Assembly: GCA_020633325.1 (NCBI GenBank)
Contig: JACKDX010000002.1
Location: 310,001-374,000, forward strand
Source: Myxococcales bacterium
GTDB lineage: Bacteria > Myxococcota_A > Polyangia > Polyangiales > GCA-016699535
Length of the DNA: 64,000 bases
Direction of reading: 5' to 3'
The notes under the pieces were generated by a model, which ran no database searches, was not told where the DNA came from, and saw only the letters and a program-made list of their open reading frames with translations. Numbering within the stretch: the stretch's first letter is position 1; every line of letters starts with the position of its first letter. The position numbers and the translations under genes are program-made. This document shows positions 45,895 through 54,461 of this stretch, piece after piece.

Positions 45895-46458
45895 TTATTG
45901 AGGGACGTGGGGCCGTTGGGCGCCCGTGACGCCACCCGAAACAATAAGCGCCATCACCGTCGCACTGTCGAGGGCCAAAGCTGTGACTTGCTCAGGCGCC
46001 ACCACCAGCAGGTTGCCCGCGAAGTTGTACGATTGAGGCACATACACCCCTACCTTTCCCTCAAGCCCCGGTACGTCGAATACCTCACGCGTTAAAAACC
46101 CCATCACCGTGACGTCGGCGTCCTTCGAGATCCGCACGAGAACGGGCTGATCAAAGCTCCGCCGCTCTCCAACGAAAGCGCCGATCAAGTCCTTAATGGA
46201 CGTGTACAAAAATCGTACAAAGGGCATCCGTTGAAGCGCGCTTTCTGTCAGACGTACGGCGCGGCGCCCAACCACGTTTGAAGCGATAAAACCCACAAAC
46301 GTAATTCCGAGTACCGTGATCAAGAGTCCTATCCCCGGAATCGCAATGTGAAAGATGCTGTCGATGCCTGCCACGACCGCATAGATGACGTATATCGTGA
46401 CCGCGAGCGGCACGACGATCAATAAGCCCTTAAGAAAGCTGTTGGTAAGTACGTTCAT
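45895..46458 (-). CDS. DUF502 membrane protein
   Basis: About 187 residues. Two transmembrane helices occupy the N-terminal third (VLTNSFLKGLLIVVPLAVTIYVIYAVV and a second about 45-65). Soluble domain motifs are PFVRFLYTSIKDLIGAF, TVMGFLTREV and VYVPQSYNFAGNLLVV, all typical of DUF502. Role unknown. ATG 46458 has GGAG six bases upstream. It is divergent from the zinc peptidase. Confidence 0.9.
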   Translation of the reverse strand: MNVLTNSFLKGLLIVVPLAVTIYVIYAVVAGIDSIFHIAIPGIGLLITVLGITFVGFIASNVVGRRAVRLTESALQRMPFVRFLYTSIKDLIGAFVGERRSFDQPVLVRISKDADVTVMGFLTREVFDVPGLEGKVGVYVPQSYNFAGNLLVVAPEQVTALALDSATVMALIVSGGVTGAQRPHVPQ

Positions 46459-46520
46459 TGTATTCTCCATAGGTTTCAGAGAGGCTTGCCTTTTGGTCAA
46501 CGGTGATTATCTTTGAAAGG

Positions 46521-47219
46521 ATGTTTTACTTTGATCCGCTCTATTTGCTGTTTTTCTTGCCGGGTCTCGTGCTGAGCTTATGGGCCAGCTCCAAGGTGAA
46601 GTCCACGTTTCATCGATATTCCCAGGTGCCGGCCCGGAGCGGACTTTCGGGAGCCGATGCCGCGCGGGAGTTATTGCGTCACAACAATATTCAGGATGTA
46701 AAAGTCGAGCAAACCCAGGGCATGCTATCGGACCATTATAATCCATTTAACAAGGTGCTCAAACTCTCTCCCGACGTGTATGCGGGCCGCTCGTTGGCGG
46801 CGCTCGGTGTGGCAGCACATGAGGCTGGGCATGCCGTTCAACATGCAACAAGCTACGGCCCCTTGAAGTTCCGTTCACTTGTGGTCAAGCCTGCTATGAT
46901 AGGCTCAAATCTGGGCGTCATCTTGAGTTCCATCGGGCTGGTCATGCATTCGACAGGCATGATTTGGCTCGGGATCGTGCTTTTTTCCGCATTTGTTATT
47001 TTCACCCTCGTGACTTTGCCCGTGGAGTTCGATGCATCTCGGCGTGCCGTCATCTCGCTTCACGACCATGGGATGATCGCGGCTGACGAGCGGGATGGCA
47101 CAAGCCGCGTGCTTCGCGCGGCTGCATTGACGTATGTCGCCGCTGCGATAACCGCCGTGCTGCAGCTGTTGTATTTTTTGATGCGTGCGGGGTTGCTCGG
47201 CGGCAGGAGTAACGATTGA
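46521..47219 (+). CDS. YugP-like zinc metallopeptidase
   Basis: 232 residues, three to four membrane helices, and the zinc site HEAGH in LGVAAHEAGHAVQ. The family signature FDASRRA near the end is also present. It resembles the Bacillus YugP/DUF2265 group of neutral zinc peptidases. The start is ATG 46521, because relatives begin with a MFxxDPxYLLF pattern; GTG 46503 would add six residues. The alpha/beta hydrolase gene follows closely. Confidence 0.87.
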   Translation: MFYFDPLYLLFFLPGLVLSLWASSKVKSTFHRYSQVPARSGLSGADAARELLRHNNIQDVKVEQTQGMLSDHYNPFNKVLKLSPDVYAGRSLAALGVAAHEAGHAVQHATSYGPLKFRSLVVKPAMIGSNLGVILSSIGLVMHSTGMIWLGIVLFSAFVIFTLVTLPVEFDASRRAVISLHDHGMIAADERDGTSRVLRAAALTYVAAAITAVLQLLYFLMRAGLLGGRSND

Positions 47220-47229
47220 AATATCTGTC

Positions 47230-48057
47230 ATGAGGCTGCTTGGGCATTCTCCTGTGACGGCGCTCGGCGAGGAGCCTGAGCGATGGGTGGTGTTCGTTCA
47301 CGGCATCTTGGGCAAACGCGCAAACTGGCGGGGGATCGCGAGACGTATGGTCGAGGCGCGTCCGGATCTAGGGGGGCTGTTGGTGGATTTGCGCATGCAT
47401 GGGGATTCGCTTGGGTTTGCGCCGCCCCATACCGTGGATGCCGCCGCGCGCGATCTATTGCCGCTCATGAAGGAGCTCAACACGCTCGCAGCTGTGATTG
47501 TGGGCCACAGCTTCGGAGGCAAAGTCGCCCTTGCGTATGTCAAACACGCCGAGCACAAGCCGAAACAGGTGTGGACCCTGGACTCCGTGCCCGGTCCGCT
47601 AGAAAACCCCTCGGAATCGGGCGCAGCTGGCGTGTTGCGATTTCTCAAAGGCGCACCGACGCACTATGCAAAACGTGAAGATTTCATTGAGTACGCCGTT
47701 CAGCAAGGGCTCTCGCAATCCGTTGCCACATGGCTTGCCATGAATTTAACCCGTTGTAGGACTGAGGGTTTTAAGTTGGCGTTGGACATAGGGGCGATTG
47801 AAGCGTTGATGCGCGACTACGCCACCCAAGACCTGTGGCCTCTCTTAGAAGATGCGAAACAAGCTGTTGACTATCACCTTGTCATCGCCACGCAATCGAA
47901 CACCTATAGCCAAGCCAATCGCGAACGGGCAAAACGCGCCGCAGAAAGCCAGTCACATGTCCATACGCACCTTATCAATGCGAGTCACTGGCTCCATGTC
48001 GAGGAGCCTGCGCAGTTGGTCGAGCTACTCGTGTCCAGCATCCCACGTTCGGTCTAA
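47230..48057 (+). CDS. alpha/beta hydrolase
   Basis: 275 residues. The oxyanion region VVFVHGILGKRANWRG, nucleophile elbow GHSFGG and C-terminal His in SHWLHVEEP are visible, resembling YbfF-type carboxylesterases. ATG 47230 starts ten bases after the zinc peptidase stop, so the two may be coupled. Its last 33 nt are antisense to the end of the MFS gene. Substrate unknown. Confidence 0.85.
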   Translation: MRLLGHSPVTALGEEPERWVVFVHGILGKRANWRGIARRMVEARPDLGGLLVDLRMHGDSLGFAPPHTVDAAARDLLPLMKELNTLAAVIVGHSFGGKVALAYVKHAEHKPKQVWTLDSVPGPLENPSESGAAGVLRFLKGAPTHYAKREDFIEYAVQQGLSQSVATWLAMNLTRCRTEGFKLALDIGAIEALMRDYATQDLWPLLEDAKQAVDYHLVIATQSNTYSQANRERAKRAAESQSHVHTHLINASHWLHVEEPAQLVELLVSSIPRSV

Positions 48058-49320
48058 ACTGCGGGATAGGAGCAGCCAGCCGCCCACAACAAAAAACACT
48101 ACGATGACGGCGATGCCGCTGCGCATGCTGCCTGACCAGCCTGTGACAAGACCCAGCACCAACGGACCGGCAAAAGCGGTCAGCTTTCCAGAGAGTGCAA
48201 AGAGCCCAAAGAATTCGGTATGGCGCTCTAAGGGAGCCATACGGCTCATGTAGGAGCGGCTCGCGCTTTGGTTGGGCCCGGCGAAAAGACCGATGGCGAT
48301 GCCGGCGAGCCAAAGCATACCTCGAGAGTCGGCCGAGGCCGCAAGCACGGTGGCCATGCTGAGGGCGAGCAGACTGATCGCGATGGTGGGTTTTGGGCCG
48401 ATACGGTCGTCGATGAAGCCAAAAGCCAAAGCTCCGGCGCCTGCCGCGAGGTTGAGCGCGATGCCAAAGACGAGAATTTCTGTGGTGGTCATATGAAATA
48501 CAGTGGCCGCGTAAATGCCGCCAAACGCAAATATGGTGACAAGCCCGTCGTTATAAAGAAGTCGCGCCAGTAGAAAGCGCGCGATGTCAGGACGTTGCTT
48601 GAGCGTGGCGAGGCTTTGCTGAATGCGGTCCCGGGCGCCCATGCGCTTCTCCTTGAGTGTGGGGGCCGGTTTGGGCGCACGAAGCAAAAACGGGAGCCCA
48701 AATACCAGCATCCAGCCTGCCGCAAGGAGGTTCGTGGCCCGCACGTTGAAGCCCTCCAGGCTGGACAGCGTCAGCCATGGATTTGGACGGACGAACACGA
48801 ACAGCGCCACGGCCATGCACAATAAGCCGCCCACGTAGCCCATGCCCCAGCCATAACCCGAGATGCGACCTGCGCGAGCGGGCGGCGCGAGCTCGGGAAG
48901 GTAAGCATTGTAGAACACCATTTGTATTTCGAAGGCGATGTTCGCCACGGTGAAGCAACCAAGCGCCAAGTAGCCCGCGTGGGCAAGAGTTGGTCGTATA
49001 ACGGTAAGTCCTGCCGTCATGAGCACGCAAATCAAGGTGCTGTACCACAGATACTGCCGTCGGCTGCCGCGTCGGTCCGCCAGGCTGCCAAGGAACGGCG
49101 AGAGCACCGCGACACAGAGGCCCGTGATGGTGATCGCGCGCGACCAAAGGACCGGCCCCCGTACGGGATCGGGCACGATGCTCTTGGTAAAATACGTGGC
49201 GTAGATAAAAGTGACTACCAGCGTCGTAAATGCAGAGTTACCCCAATCAAACATGCACCATGCGAAAATGGGAGTGCGTCGTCGGAGAACCACAGATGTT
49301 TCACGCACCGGCGAGGTCAT
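48025..49320 (-). CDS. MFS transporter, UMF1/Atg22-like
   Basis: 431 residues with about twelve hydrophobic helices and a central loop. It contains CMFDWGNSAFTTLVVTF at the start (typical of the UMF1/Atg22 group), SPFLGSLADRRGSRR and, late, SASRSYMSRMAPLERHTEFFGL. Such proteins export small solutes; specificity is not visible. It overlaps the convergent hydrolase by 33 nt. Confidence 0.9.
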   Translation of the reverse strand: MTSPVRETSVVLRRRTPIFAWCMFDWGNSAFTTLVVTFIYATYFTKSIVPDPVRGPVLWSRAITITGLCVAVLSPFLGSLADRRGSRRQYLWYSTLICVLMTAGLTVIRPTLAHAGYLALGCFTVANIAFEIQMVFYNAYLPELAPPARAGRISGYGWGMGYVGGLLCMAVALFVFVRPNPWLTLSSLEGFNVRATNLLAAGWMLVFGLPFLLRAPKPAPTLKEKRMGARDRIQQSLATLKQRPDIARFLLARLLYNDGLVTIFAFGGIYAATVFHMTTTEILVFGIALNLAAGAGALAFGFIDDRIGPKPTIAISLLALSMATVLAASADSRGMLWLAGIAIGLFAGPNQSASRSYMSRMAPLERHTEFFGLFALSGKLTAFAGPLVLGLVTGWSGSMRSGIAVIVVFFVVGGWLLLSRSLDRTWDAGHE

Positions 49321-49350
49321 CGGCGCGTCATGTTAGGATCACGGGACGCG

Positions 49351-49390
49351 TTAAACAACAACGGCCGCAGTGTTTACACGCTGCGGCCGC
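49351..49390 (-). terminator. Rho-independent terminator of the small lipoprotein gene
   Basis: On the minus strand, CGGCCGCAG (from 49389) pairs with CTGCGGCCG (to 49362) around a 10-nt loop, nine GC-rich pairs, followed by TTGTTGTTTAA. It sits between the lipoprotein stop and the MFS start, making the two genes separate units. Confidence 0.7.
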
Positions 49391-49408
49391 TGGCATATCG
49401 AACGCGAC

Positions 49409-49720
49409 TTACTTGACGGGCTTAGCAGTCTTGGGGGACTGGGTGGCCTTGGTCGACGGAGTGGCTTTTTCAGTCGTCTCTTGAGCCTGCTCAGCAGTAT
49501 CATCGGCTGCTTCGCTGGTCTCTTCAGCGGACTCTTGAATGGCCTCGTTGGCCTCCGTCTGAGTCTCGGTTGCCTGCTGCTCGGCGCTGCCCCACTGATC
49601 CTCAGTGTACTCGGAGCCGCTGCTAAGCTCGGTGGACTCTGCGTCCTCGTCGCTGCTGCATGCGGCGGCCAATCCGCCACCAAACAACGCTACCATCATC
49701 ATAATAAACAACTTCTTCAT
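49409..49720 (-). CDS. small acidic lipoprotein
   Basis: 103 residues. The signal peptide ends at C21 (LAAAC). The mature chain is Glu/Ala/Thr-rich and probably an extended coil, with repeated ATETQTEA and ETSEA-type motifs and a Lys/Pro/Thr-rich end. ATG 49720 follows a strong AAAGGAG site. I do not recognise a family. Its low complexity and strong site suggest an abundant envelope spacer protein. Confidence 0.75.
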   Translation of the reverse strand: MKKLFIMMMVALFGGGLAAACSSDEDAESTELSSGSEYTEDQWGSAEQQATETQTEANEAIQESAEETSEAADDTAEQAQETTEKATPSTKATQSPKTAKPVK

Positions 49721-49750
49721 GGGGTTCTCCTTTAAGAATTACTTCAGATA

Positions 49751-49807
49751 GCCCCAAACCGGGGCAACACGGCTGTCTATGTACCGCGTTTGCCCATTTA
49801 TGCAAAC
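49751..49807. other. two small inverted repeats upstream of the small lipoprotein
   Basis: GCCCC-AAACC-GGGGC (49751-49765) and GTTTGC-N8-GCAAAC (49788-49807). They lie between the pdp stop (49877) and the lipoprotein start, and could end pdp transcription or form operator sites. No consensus is recognised. Confidence 0.3.
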
Positions 49808-49876
49808 CCCCCGCGCATTTCCGGGTAAACGGCTATAAAATGTAATGATTACCGTGATTTGCGAGGGAAGACACGC

Positions 49877-51178
49877 TTATCCGCGCATGGATTCGAGGAT
49901 GAGCGGGGCGGGGCTAACGAAGCGAGAACCCACATGGATGGCCTCTATAATACGCTGCCTTAGCGTAGCCGGCAGGGTTGGCGTTCGCGTGTGGACCGTC
50001 ACGAGGGGCTGGCCCACGACGACCTTATCCCCGGGCTTCATGTGCAGGATCATCCCCACGCCGGGGTCGATCGCTTCATCCACCTGCTCGCGACCGGCTC
50101 CCAGAGCCACTGACACGCGCCCGATTCCATACGCATCGATGCTATGGACGAAGCCGGTAGCTTTTGCCTTTATCGTACAGGTATAGGGCGCTCTGGGAAG
50201 GCGGTCTGGCTCTTCTATCACCCGCGCATCTCCATGTTGAGCTCTTATGATGCGCTTCATCAGGCGAAGCGCAGTTCCGTCCTTGATCGTTTGCTCAAGG
50301 AGTCTCTGCCCCGCCGCCTGTCCTTTGACAATGCCTGAAAGCCGCAGCATTTCGGCACCGAGTACGAGCGTGCATTCTAAGAGATCCTCGGGCCCGCCGC
50401 CGTTTAGCACTTCAAACGCCTCTTTCGTTTCAAGGGCGTTGCCCACCGCCCGGCCTAGCGGCGCGTCCATGTTAGTGAGAAACGCTGAGACACGTTTCTT
50501 GGCGAGCCTGCCGATGCGCACAAGAGAGCGAGCAAGCAGACGTGCCTCTTCGGGCGTTTTCATGAACGCGCCTTGGCCGGTCTTGACATCCAAAACAAGG
50601 CCGCTGATGCCGGAGGCAAGCTTCTTCGATAGGATGCTCGCGGTAATTAAGGGGATGGATTCCACAGTGGCGGTCACATCCCGTAGGGCGTAAAAGCGTT
50701 TATCTGCGGGCGCCATGTCTTTAGTTTGGCCAATCAGCGCGCAGCCCAGAGACTGAAGCTGGCGCACAAAGCGGGATGGGTTCATGTCCACCCCAAAGCC
50801 GGGGATACTCTCGAGCTTGTCTAAGGTACCCCCCGTATGACCAAGGCCACGACCGCTGATCATGGGGACTGCGACGCCGCATGCCGCCACCATGGGGGCG
50901 AGACAAATGGAAACCTTATCGCCCACGCCACCGGTGGAATGCTTGTCGATGCAAGGGCGAGAGACGGCACTCAAGTTCATGGTTGTGCCACTGTCCCGCA
51001 TGGCAAACGTCAGCGATGCTGTCTCTTCATCACTCATGCCGCGCCATACGATTGCCATGGCCAACGCACTCATTTGGTATTCGGGTATGAGCCCGTCCGT
51101 ATAACCTCTTATGATCCATTGGATCTCGGAATCGTTCAGGTGTCCACCGTCTCGCTTCTTGGCAATGAGTTCGGGCAT
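49877..51178 (-). CDS. pdp: pyrimidine-nucleoside phosphorylase Pdp (thymidine phosphorylase family)
   Basis: Phosphorolysis of thymidine, uridine or deoxyuridine to base and sugar-1-phosphate. Family motifs are DKHSTGGVGDK, SGRGLGHTGGTLDKLESIPGF, and LVLDVKTGQGAFM with the catalytic Lys region. At 433 residues from ATG 51178 it equals the length of Bacillus Pdp, and GYTDGLIPEYQMSALAMAI is more Pdp-like than DeoA-like. ATG 51220, 3 nt after the RNase R stop, is a possible longer start. It ends the five-gene operon and could recycle nucleosides from RNA turnover. Confidence 0.92.
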   Translation of the reverse strand: MPELIAKKRDGGHLNDSEIQWIIRGYTDGLIPEYQMSALAMAIVWRGMSDEETASLTFAMRDSGTTMNLSAVSRPCIDKHSTGGVGDKVSICLAPMVAACGVAVPMISGRGLGHTGGTLDKLESIPGFGVDMNPSRFVRQLQSLGCALIGQTKDMAPADKRFYALRDVTATVESIPLITASILSKKLASGISGLVLDVKTGQGAFMKTPEEARLLARSLVRIGRLAKKRVSAFLTNMDAPLGRAVGNALETKEAFEVLNGGGPEDLLECTLVLGAEMLRLSGIVKGQAAGQRLLEQTIKDGTALRLMKRIIRAQHGDARVIEEPDRLPRAPYTCTIKAKATGFVHSIDAYGIGRVSVALGAGREQVDEAIDPGVGMILHMKPGDKVVVGQPLVTVHTRTPTLPATLRQRIIEAIHVGSRFVSPAPLILESMRG

Positions 51179-51223
51179 GCTCCAGGCATTGTGCCCTACC
51201 CGGATAGCGCGTCGAGGCATGGA

Positions 51224-53356
51224 TTACCGGTGTCTCTTTTTTGGCACGCGCGACGGACGAGCAGGTTTCTTGGACCTATGGCTTCGTTCTGGTTTTTTCC
51301 CGGAACGAAGCTGCGTACGGCTCAACTGCCCTTCAGGAACAGCCACGATCTGACGTTGGGCGATCGAGACATCCTCGATACGAATGACCAGTCGATCGCC
51401 TAATGTGAAGCTCCGCCCGCACCGCCGTCCAACCCAACTAAGTCCCGATTCTGCGTAATCGTAATAGTCGTCCCCCAGCTCGGCTACCGGACAAAATGCT
51501 TCTACGTAAGGTGTCGATATCGTGCAGTAAAACCCTTTGGGGCTGATGCCGCTTACGGTCGCTTCGAATGTTTGCCCGACGTGGGCGCGCATAATGATGG
51601 CACGATAAAGGTCGACGACCTCTCGTTCCACCGACATCGCCCGGCGTTCGAGGCGGCTTGATTGTACAGCGTGGAGTTTCAGGGTGTCGCGCACCCGTCT
51701 GCTCGGCAGGACCTTCGATGCCAATAGAGCATGAACTTCTCGATGCACGAGCAAATCGGGATACCGCCTGATGGGCGAAGTGAAGTGAAGATATGCCTTC
51801 GAGGCCAAGCCGTAGTGCCCGATGTTATGAACGTCGTATTGCGCTTGTTGCATGGCACGAAGCAGCAGCATATGTAGCACAGGGGCTTGCGGCGAACCCG
51901 AGAGCGCCTTGATAAATTTTGCCAGTTCTTTAGGCCGTTCGGCGGCTTCCGGATCGAAGTGAAATCCAAAGGCAGCCGCGGTCGTCGCAAATGTTTCCAG
52001 TTTCTTGGGATCCGGCGCACCGTGCACGCGATATATCGTCGGGAGCGCACCGTCCACAAAATCCCGCGCCACCACCTCGTTGGCGAGCAGCATGAACTCT
52101 TCAACCATGTTGTACGCCTGAGCGATGCCGGGATCTTTGCGAGATTGAAACGAATCGAGCGGCTCCCCGCTACTCGGGTCGAGGCGGATTTTGGCTTCTG
52201 GAATATCCAGGTCCATCGAGCCGCGCTTGAGGCGTCGCTCGCGCAATCGCATGGCGAGATTCATCAACACCCGAACGCGCTCCACCATGTAGGATGCTTG
52301 TCGCTGAGGCTCGGCCTGTTTGCTGAGTCCAAGCGCGTGGGCGACGCCATCATACGTAAGCCGCGCCCGCGATCGAATGACGGCGCGCACGAAACGATGC
52401 TTGCGAATGACGCCGTCGGGAGAGAGAGATACTTCTACTCCCAGGGTGAGCCGATCGTGATCGGGTATCAAAGAGCAAACGTGGGTGCTCAGCTTGGGCG
52501 GAAGCATGGGAATCGCACGGTCGGGTAAATAAATCGAGAATCCCCTCAGCTGCGCTTCGCGATCGATCGCGCCGTCGGGGGCCACATAATGCGCGACGTC
52601 GGCAATGGCGATGAGCACGCGGAACCCGTTGGAACCAAGCTCCTCGGCAAAAAGGGCATCGTCATGATCCCGCGCATCGGAAGGGTCAATCGTCGCAAAA
52701 TCGAGCCCGCGCAGATCTTCGTAGGTGCGCCAAAGCTGACGGTTGATATGCACATCCAGCTCTTCGGCTTCTTCCAGCACTGCGCTTGGGAAGGCTTCTT
52801 CAATGCCCTCGATGAGTTTGATTTTCTCGACTTCGACCTGGGCCACGCCTTTAGGCCCAAGCCGCTCAAGGATTTCTACCTGGGGAGCATCCCCTGCGCG
52901 CTTAGGATACTCACGTATCGTTGCCACCACTTCAATGCCGGCGCGGATGCCCGACGGAATCTCACCCACCACTTGCATGGGCGTTCTAAGTCGGAGGTCG
53001 TCGGCTTCGAGCCAACACGAACCGCGGACACGTCTTAGTATGCCCACGACCTTGCTGAGACGTCGCTCAAGGACAGTGTAGACTTCCCCTTCCAACCCCT
53101 TGGGGCTCGGCCAATAATGAACCCGCACCCGGTCGCCATGCATCGCGCCCCCGATGCCCGAAGGAGGAATGAACACATCTTCACCACCGACGCTCGGCGT
53201 CACAAAACCGAAACCACGTCGGTTCATGCTCAAATGCCCTTCGAGCAGTTGCTCGCGAGGTTTCGAGGCAGGACGAGTGGGGCGGCTCTGGGGAGGAGCG
53301 CCTCGTTTGGGCGGAGGGCGGCGCGGGCGAAATTTAGAGGATGGGGCGTGAGGCAT
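51224..53356 (-). CDS. rnr: ribonuclease R
   Basis: 3'-to-5' exoribonuclease of 710 residues. N-terminal cold-shock-like OB domains (MNRRGFGFVTP) precede the RNB catalytic domain with FATIDPSDARDHDDAL, which contains the metal-binding aspartates. An S1 domain (GISPKGFYCTI) and a basic Lys/Arg tail ending in KKRHR complete it. It unwinds and degrades structured RNA. It begins 5 nt after the beta-propeller gene and ends 3 nt before ATG 51220. Confidence 0.95.
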   Translation of the reverse strand: MPHAPSSKFRPRRPPPKRGAPPQSRPTRPASKPREQLLEGHLSMNRRGFGFVTPSVGGEDVFIPPSGIGGAMHGDRVRVHYWPSPKGLEGEVYTVLERRLSKVVGILRRVRGSCWLEADDLRLRTPMQVVGEIPSGIRAGIEVVATIREYPKRAGDAPQVEILERLGPKGVAQVEVEKIKLIEGIEEAFPSAVLEEAEELDVHINRQLWRTYEDLRGLDFATIDPSDARDHDDALFAEELGSNGFRVLIAIADVAHYVAPDGAIDREAQLRGFSIYLPDRAIPMLPPKLSTHVCSLIPDHDRLTLGVEVSLSPDGVIRKHRFVRAVIRSRARLTYDGVAHALGLSKQAEPQRQASYMVERVRVLMNLAMRLRERRLKRGSMDLDIPEAKIRLDPSSGEPLDSFQSRKDPGIAQAYNMVEEFMLLANEVVARDFVDGALPTIYRVHGAPDPKKLETFATTAAAFGFHFDPEAAERPKELAKFIKALSGSPQAPVLHMLLLRAMQQAQYDVHNIGHYGLASKAYLHFTSPIRRYPDLLVHREVHALLASKVLPSRRVRDTLKLHAVQSSRLERRAMSVEREVVDLYRAIIMRAHVGQTFEATVSGISPKGFYCTISTPYVEAFCPVAELGDDYYDYAESGLSWVGRRCGRSFTLGDRLVIRIEDVSIAQRQIVAVPEGQLSRTQLRSGKKPERSHRSKKPARPSRVPKKRHR

Positions 53357-53361
53357 AGAAC

Positions 53362-54456
53362 TTATGGGGACAAAGCATAGAGGACACCGTCATGGGCGCC
53401 GACCAACACGCTTCCGTCTTGGGTGATTCGCGGGGAGGATAGCACAGCTTGCCCCAAAAACGTTTGCCATAACGCCGTGCCTTCCGCGCTCAGGGCATAC
53501 ACGAAACCCCCGGCCGTTCCCACGATGATACGATTCGCCTGATCGATGGCAGGGTGCGACTCAATTGCGCCCTCCGCCTGGAAGGTCCAGAGCAGCGTTC
53601 CTTCGTGATCGACCGAAAGCAGTCGACCATCGTCACATCCGACCACGATCGACGATGCGGTTGCTGCCGGTTTGCCATAGATGGCACAACCCGTCTTTAG
53701 CTCCCAAAGCAGCTGACCCTTGGCGCTCAACGCCAAGAGCCCAGCGCCATCTGTGCCAATGATCACGGTACCGTTCTTTTGCACAAGCGCTGAGGCGGAG
53801 ATGCTTGCTTTCGTGTCGTAACGCCACGCGAGCTGGCCTGCGCGATTGATGGCAAGCACAACGCCGTGCATGGTGCCGACAATGACCATGCCGTCGGGAT
53901 GGAGCGCGGGCTCGGTTTGAAGCGGCGCCGCGGTGACCCAGCGCCAACGTACCCTGCCCGAGCCCGCATCGAGCGCATACAAGCCATTTCCGGCCACAAA
54001 AAGCGTGCCCTCGCTGCTCAATATGGGGCCAGACTCGATCGGACCTGCAATCTTGGTGCGCCATCGGTCCTCGCCATGTTCGTCAAGCGCTAAGAGCGTC
54101 CCATCGTACGAAGCGGCGAAAAGCAAGCCATTTTCGCCGACCGCCACCGCTCCCAAGACGGGAGATTCCAGGCTACGCTTCCACTTCAGACCCCTTGTAC
54201 GATCGAGCAATGCGACCGATCCATCCAACGCAGCGCAGATGACGCCGTTTTTTCCGTAAAGGGTCGGCTGCGCGATGATCTTCCCCAAGAAGCGATAGAG
54301 CGAGGTCGGCATCGAGTCGACGCCTGAGCGGGGCGAGGCCTCGGCTGAAGGCTTAATGGTCGTAGCGGAAGTGCGTGGCTGAGGTGCGGACACGCAACAA
54401 AAGAGACAAGCACTCGTCGTCGTGGCCACTGCAAGGCCGATGATTGGGTTGTTCAT
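53362..54456 (-). CDS. PQQ-type beta-propeller lipoprotein
   Basis: About 364 residues. The hydrophobic start (GLAVATTTSACLFCC) is a lipoprotein-like signal. The mature part has about seven repeating blades of the form GTLLALDEHGxxxW and GxVYALSAEGTALW, typical of PQQ-like (BamB/quinoprotein) propellers. It is likely periplasmic and protein-binding; no catalytic residues for dehydrogenase activity are seen. ATG 54456 is used, five bases after the upstream stop, since the earlier frame overlaps that gene. Confidence 0.82.
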   Translation of the reverse strand: MNNPIIGLAVATTTSACLFCCVSAPQPRTSATTIKPSAEASPRSGVDSMPTSLYRFLGKIIAQPTLYGKNGVICAALDGSVALLDRTRGLKWKRSLESPVLGAVAVGENGLLFAASYDGTLLALDEHGEDRWRTKIAGPIESGPILSSEGTLFVAGNGLYALDAGSGRVRWRWVTAAPLQTEPALHPDGMVIVGTMHGVVLAINRAGQLAWRYDTKASISASALVQKNGTVIIGTDGAGLLALSAKGQLLWELKTGCAIYGKPAATASSIVVGCDDGRLLSVDHEGTLLWTFQAEGAIESHPAIDQANRIIVGTAGGFVYALSAEGTALWQTFLGQAVLSSPRITQDGSVLVGAHDGVLYALSP

Positions 54457-54461
54457 GTCGC

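Noticed and set aside
45895..46500. Longer start for the DUF502 gene (TTG 46500)
   Set aside because: ATG 46458 has a GGAG site at good spacing and begins directly at the conserved first helix.
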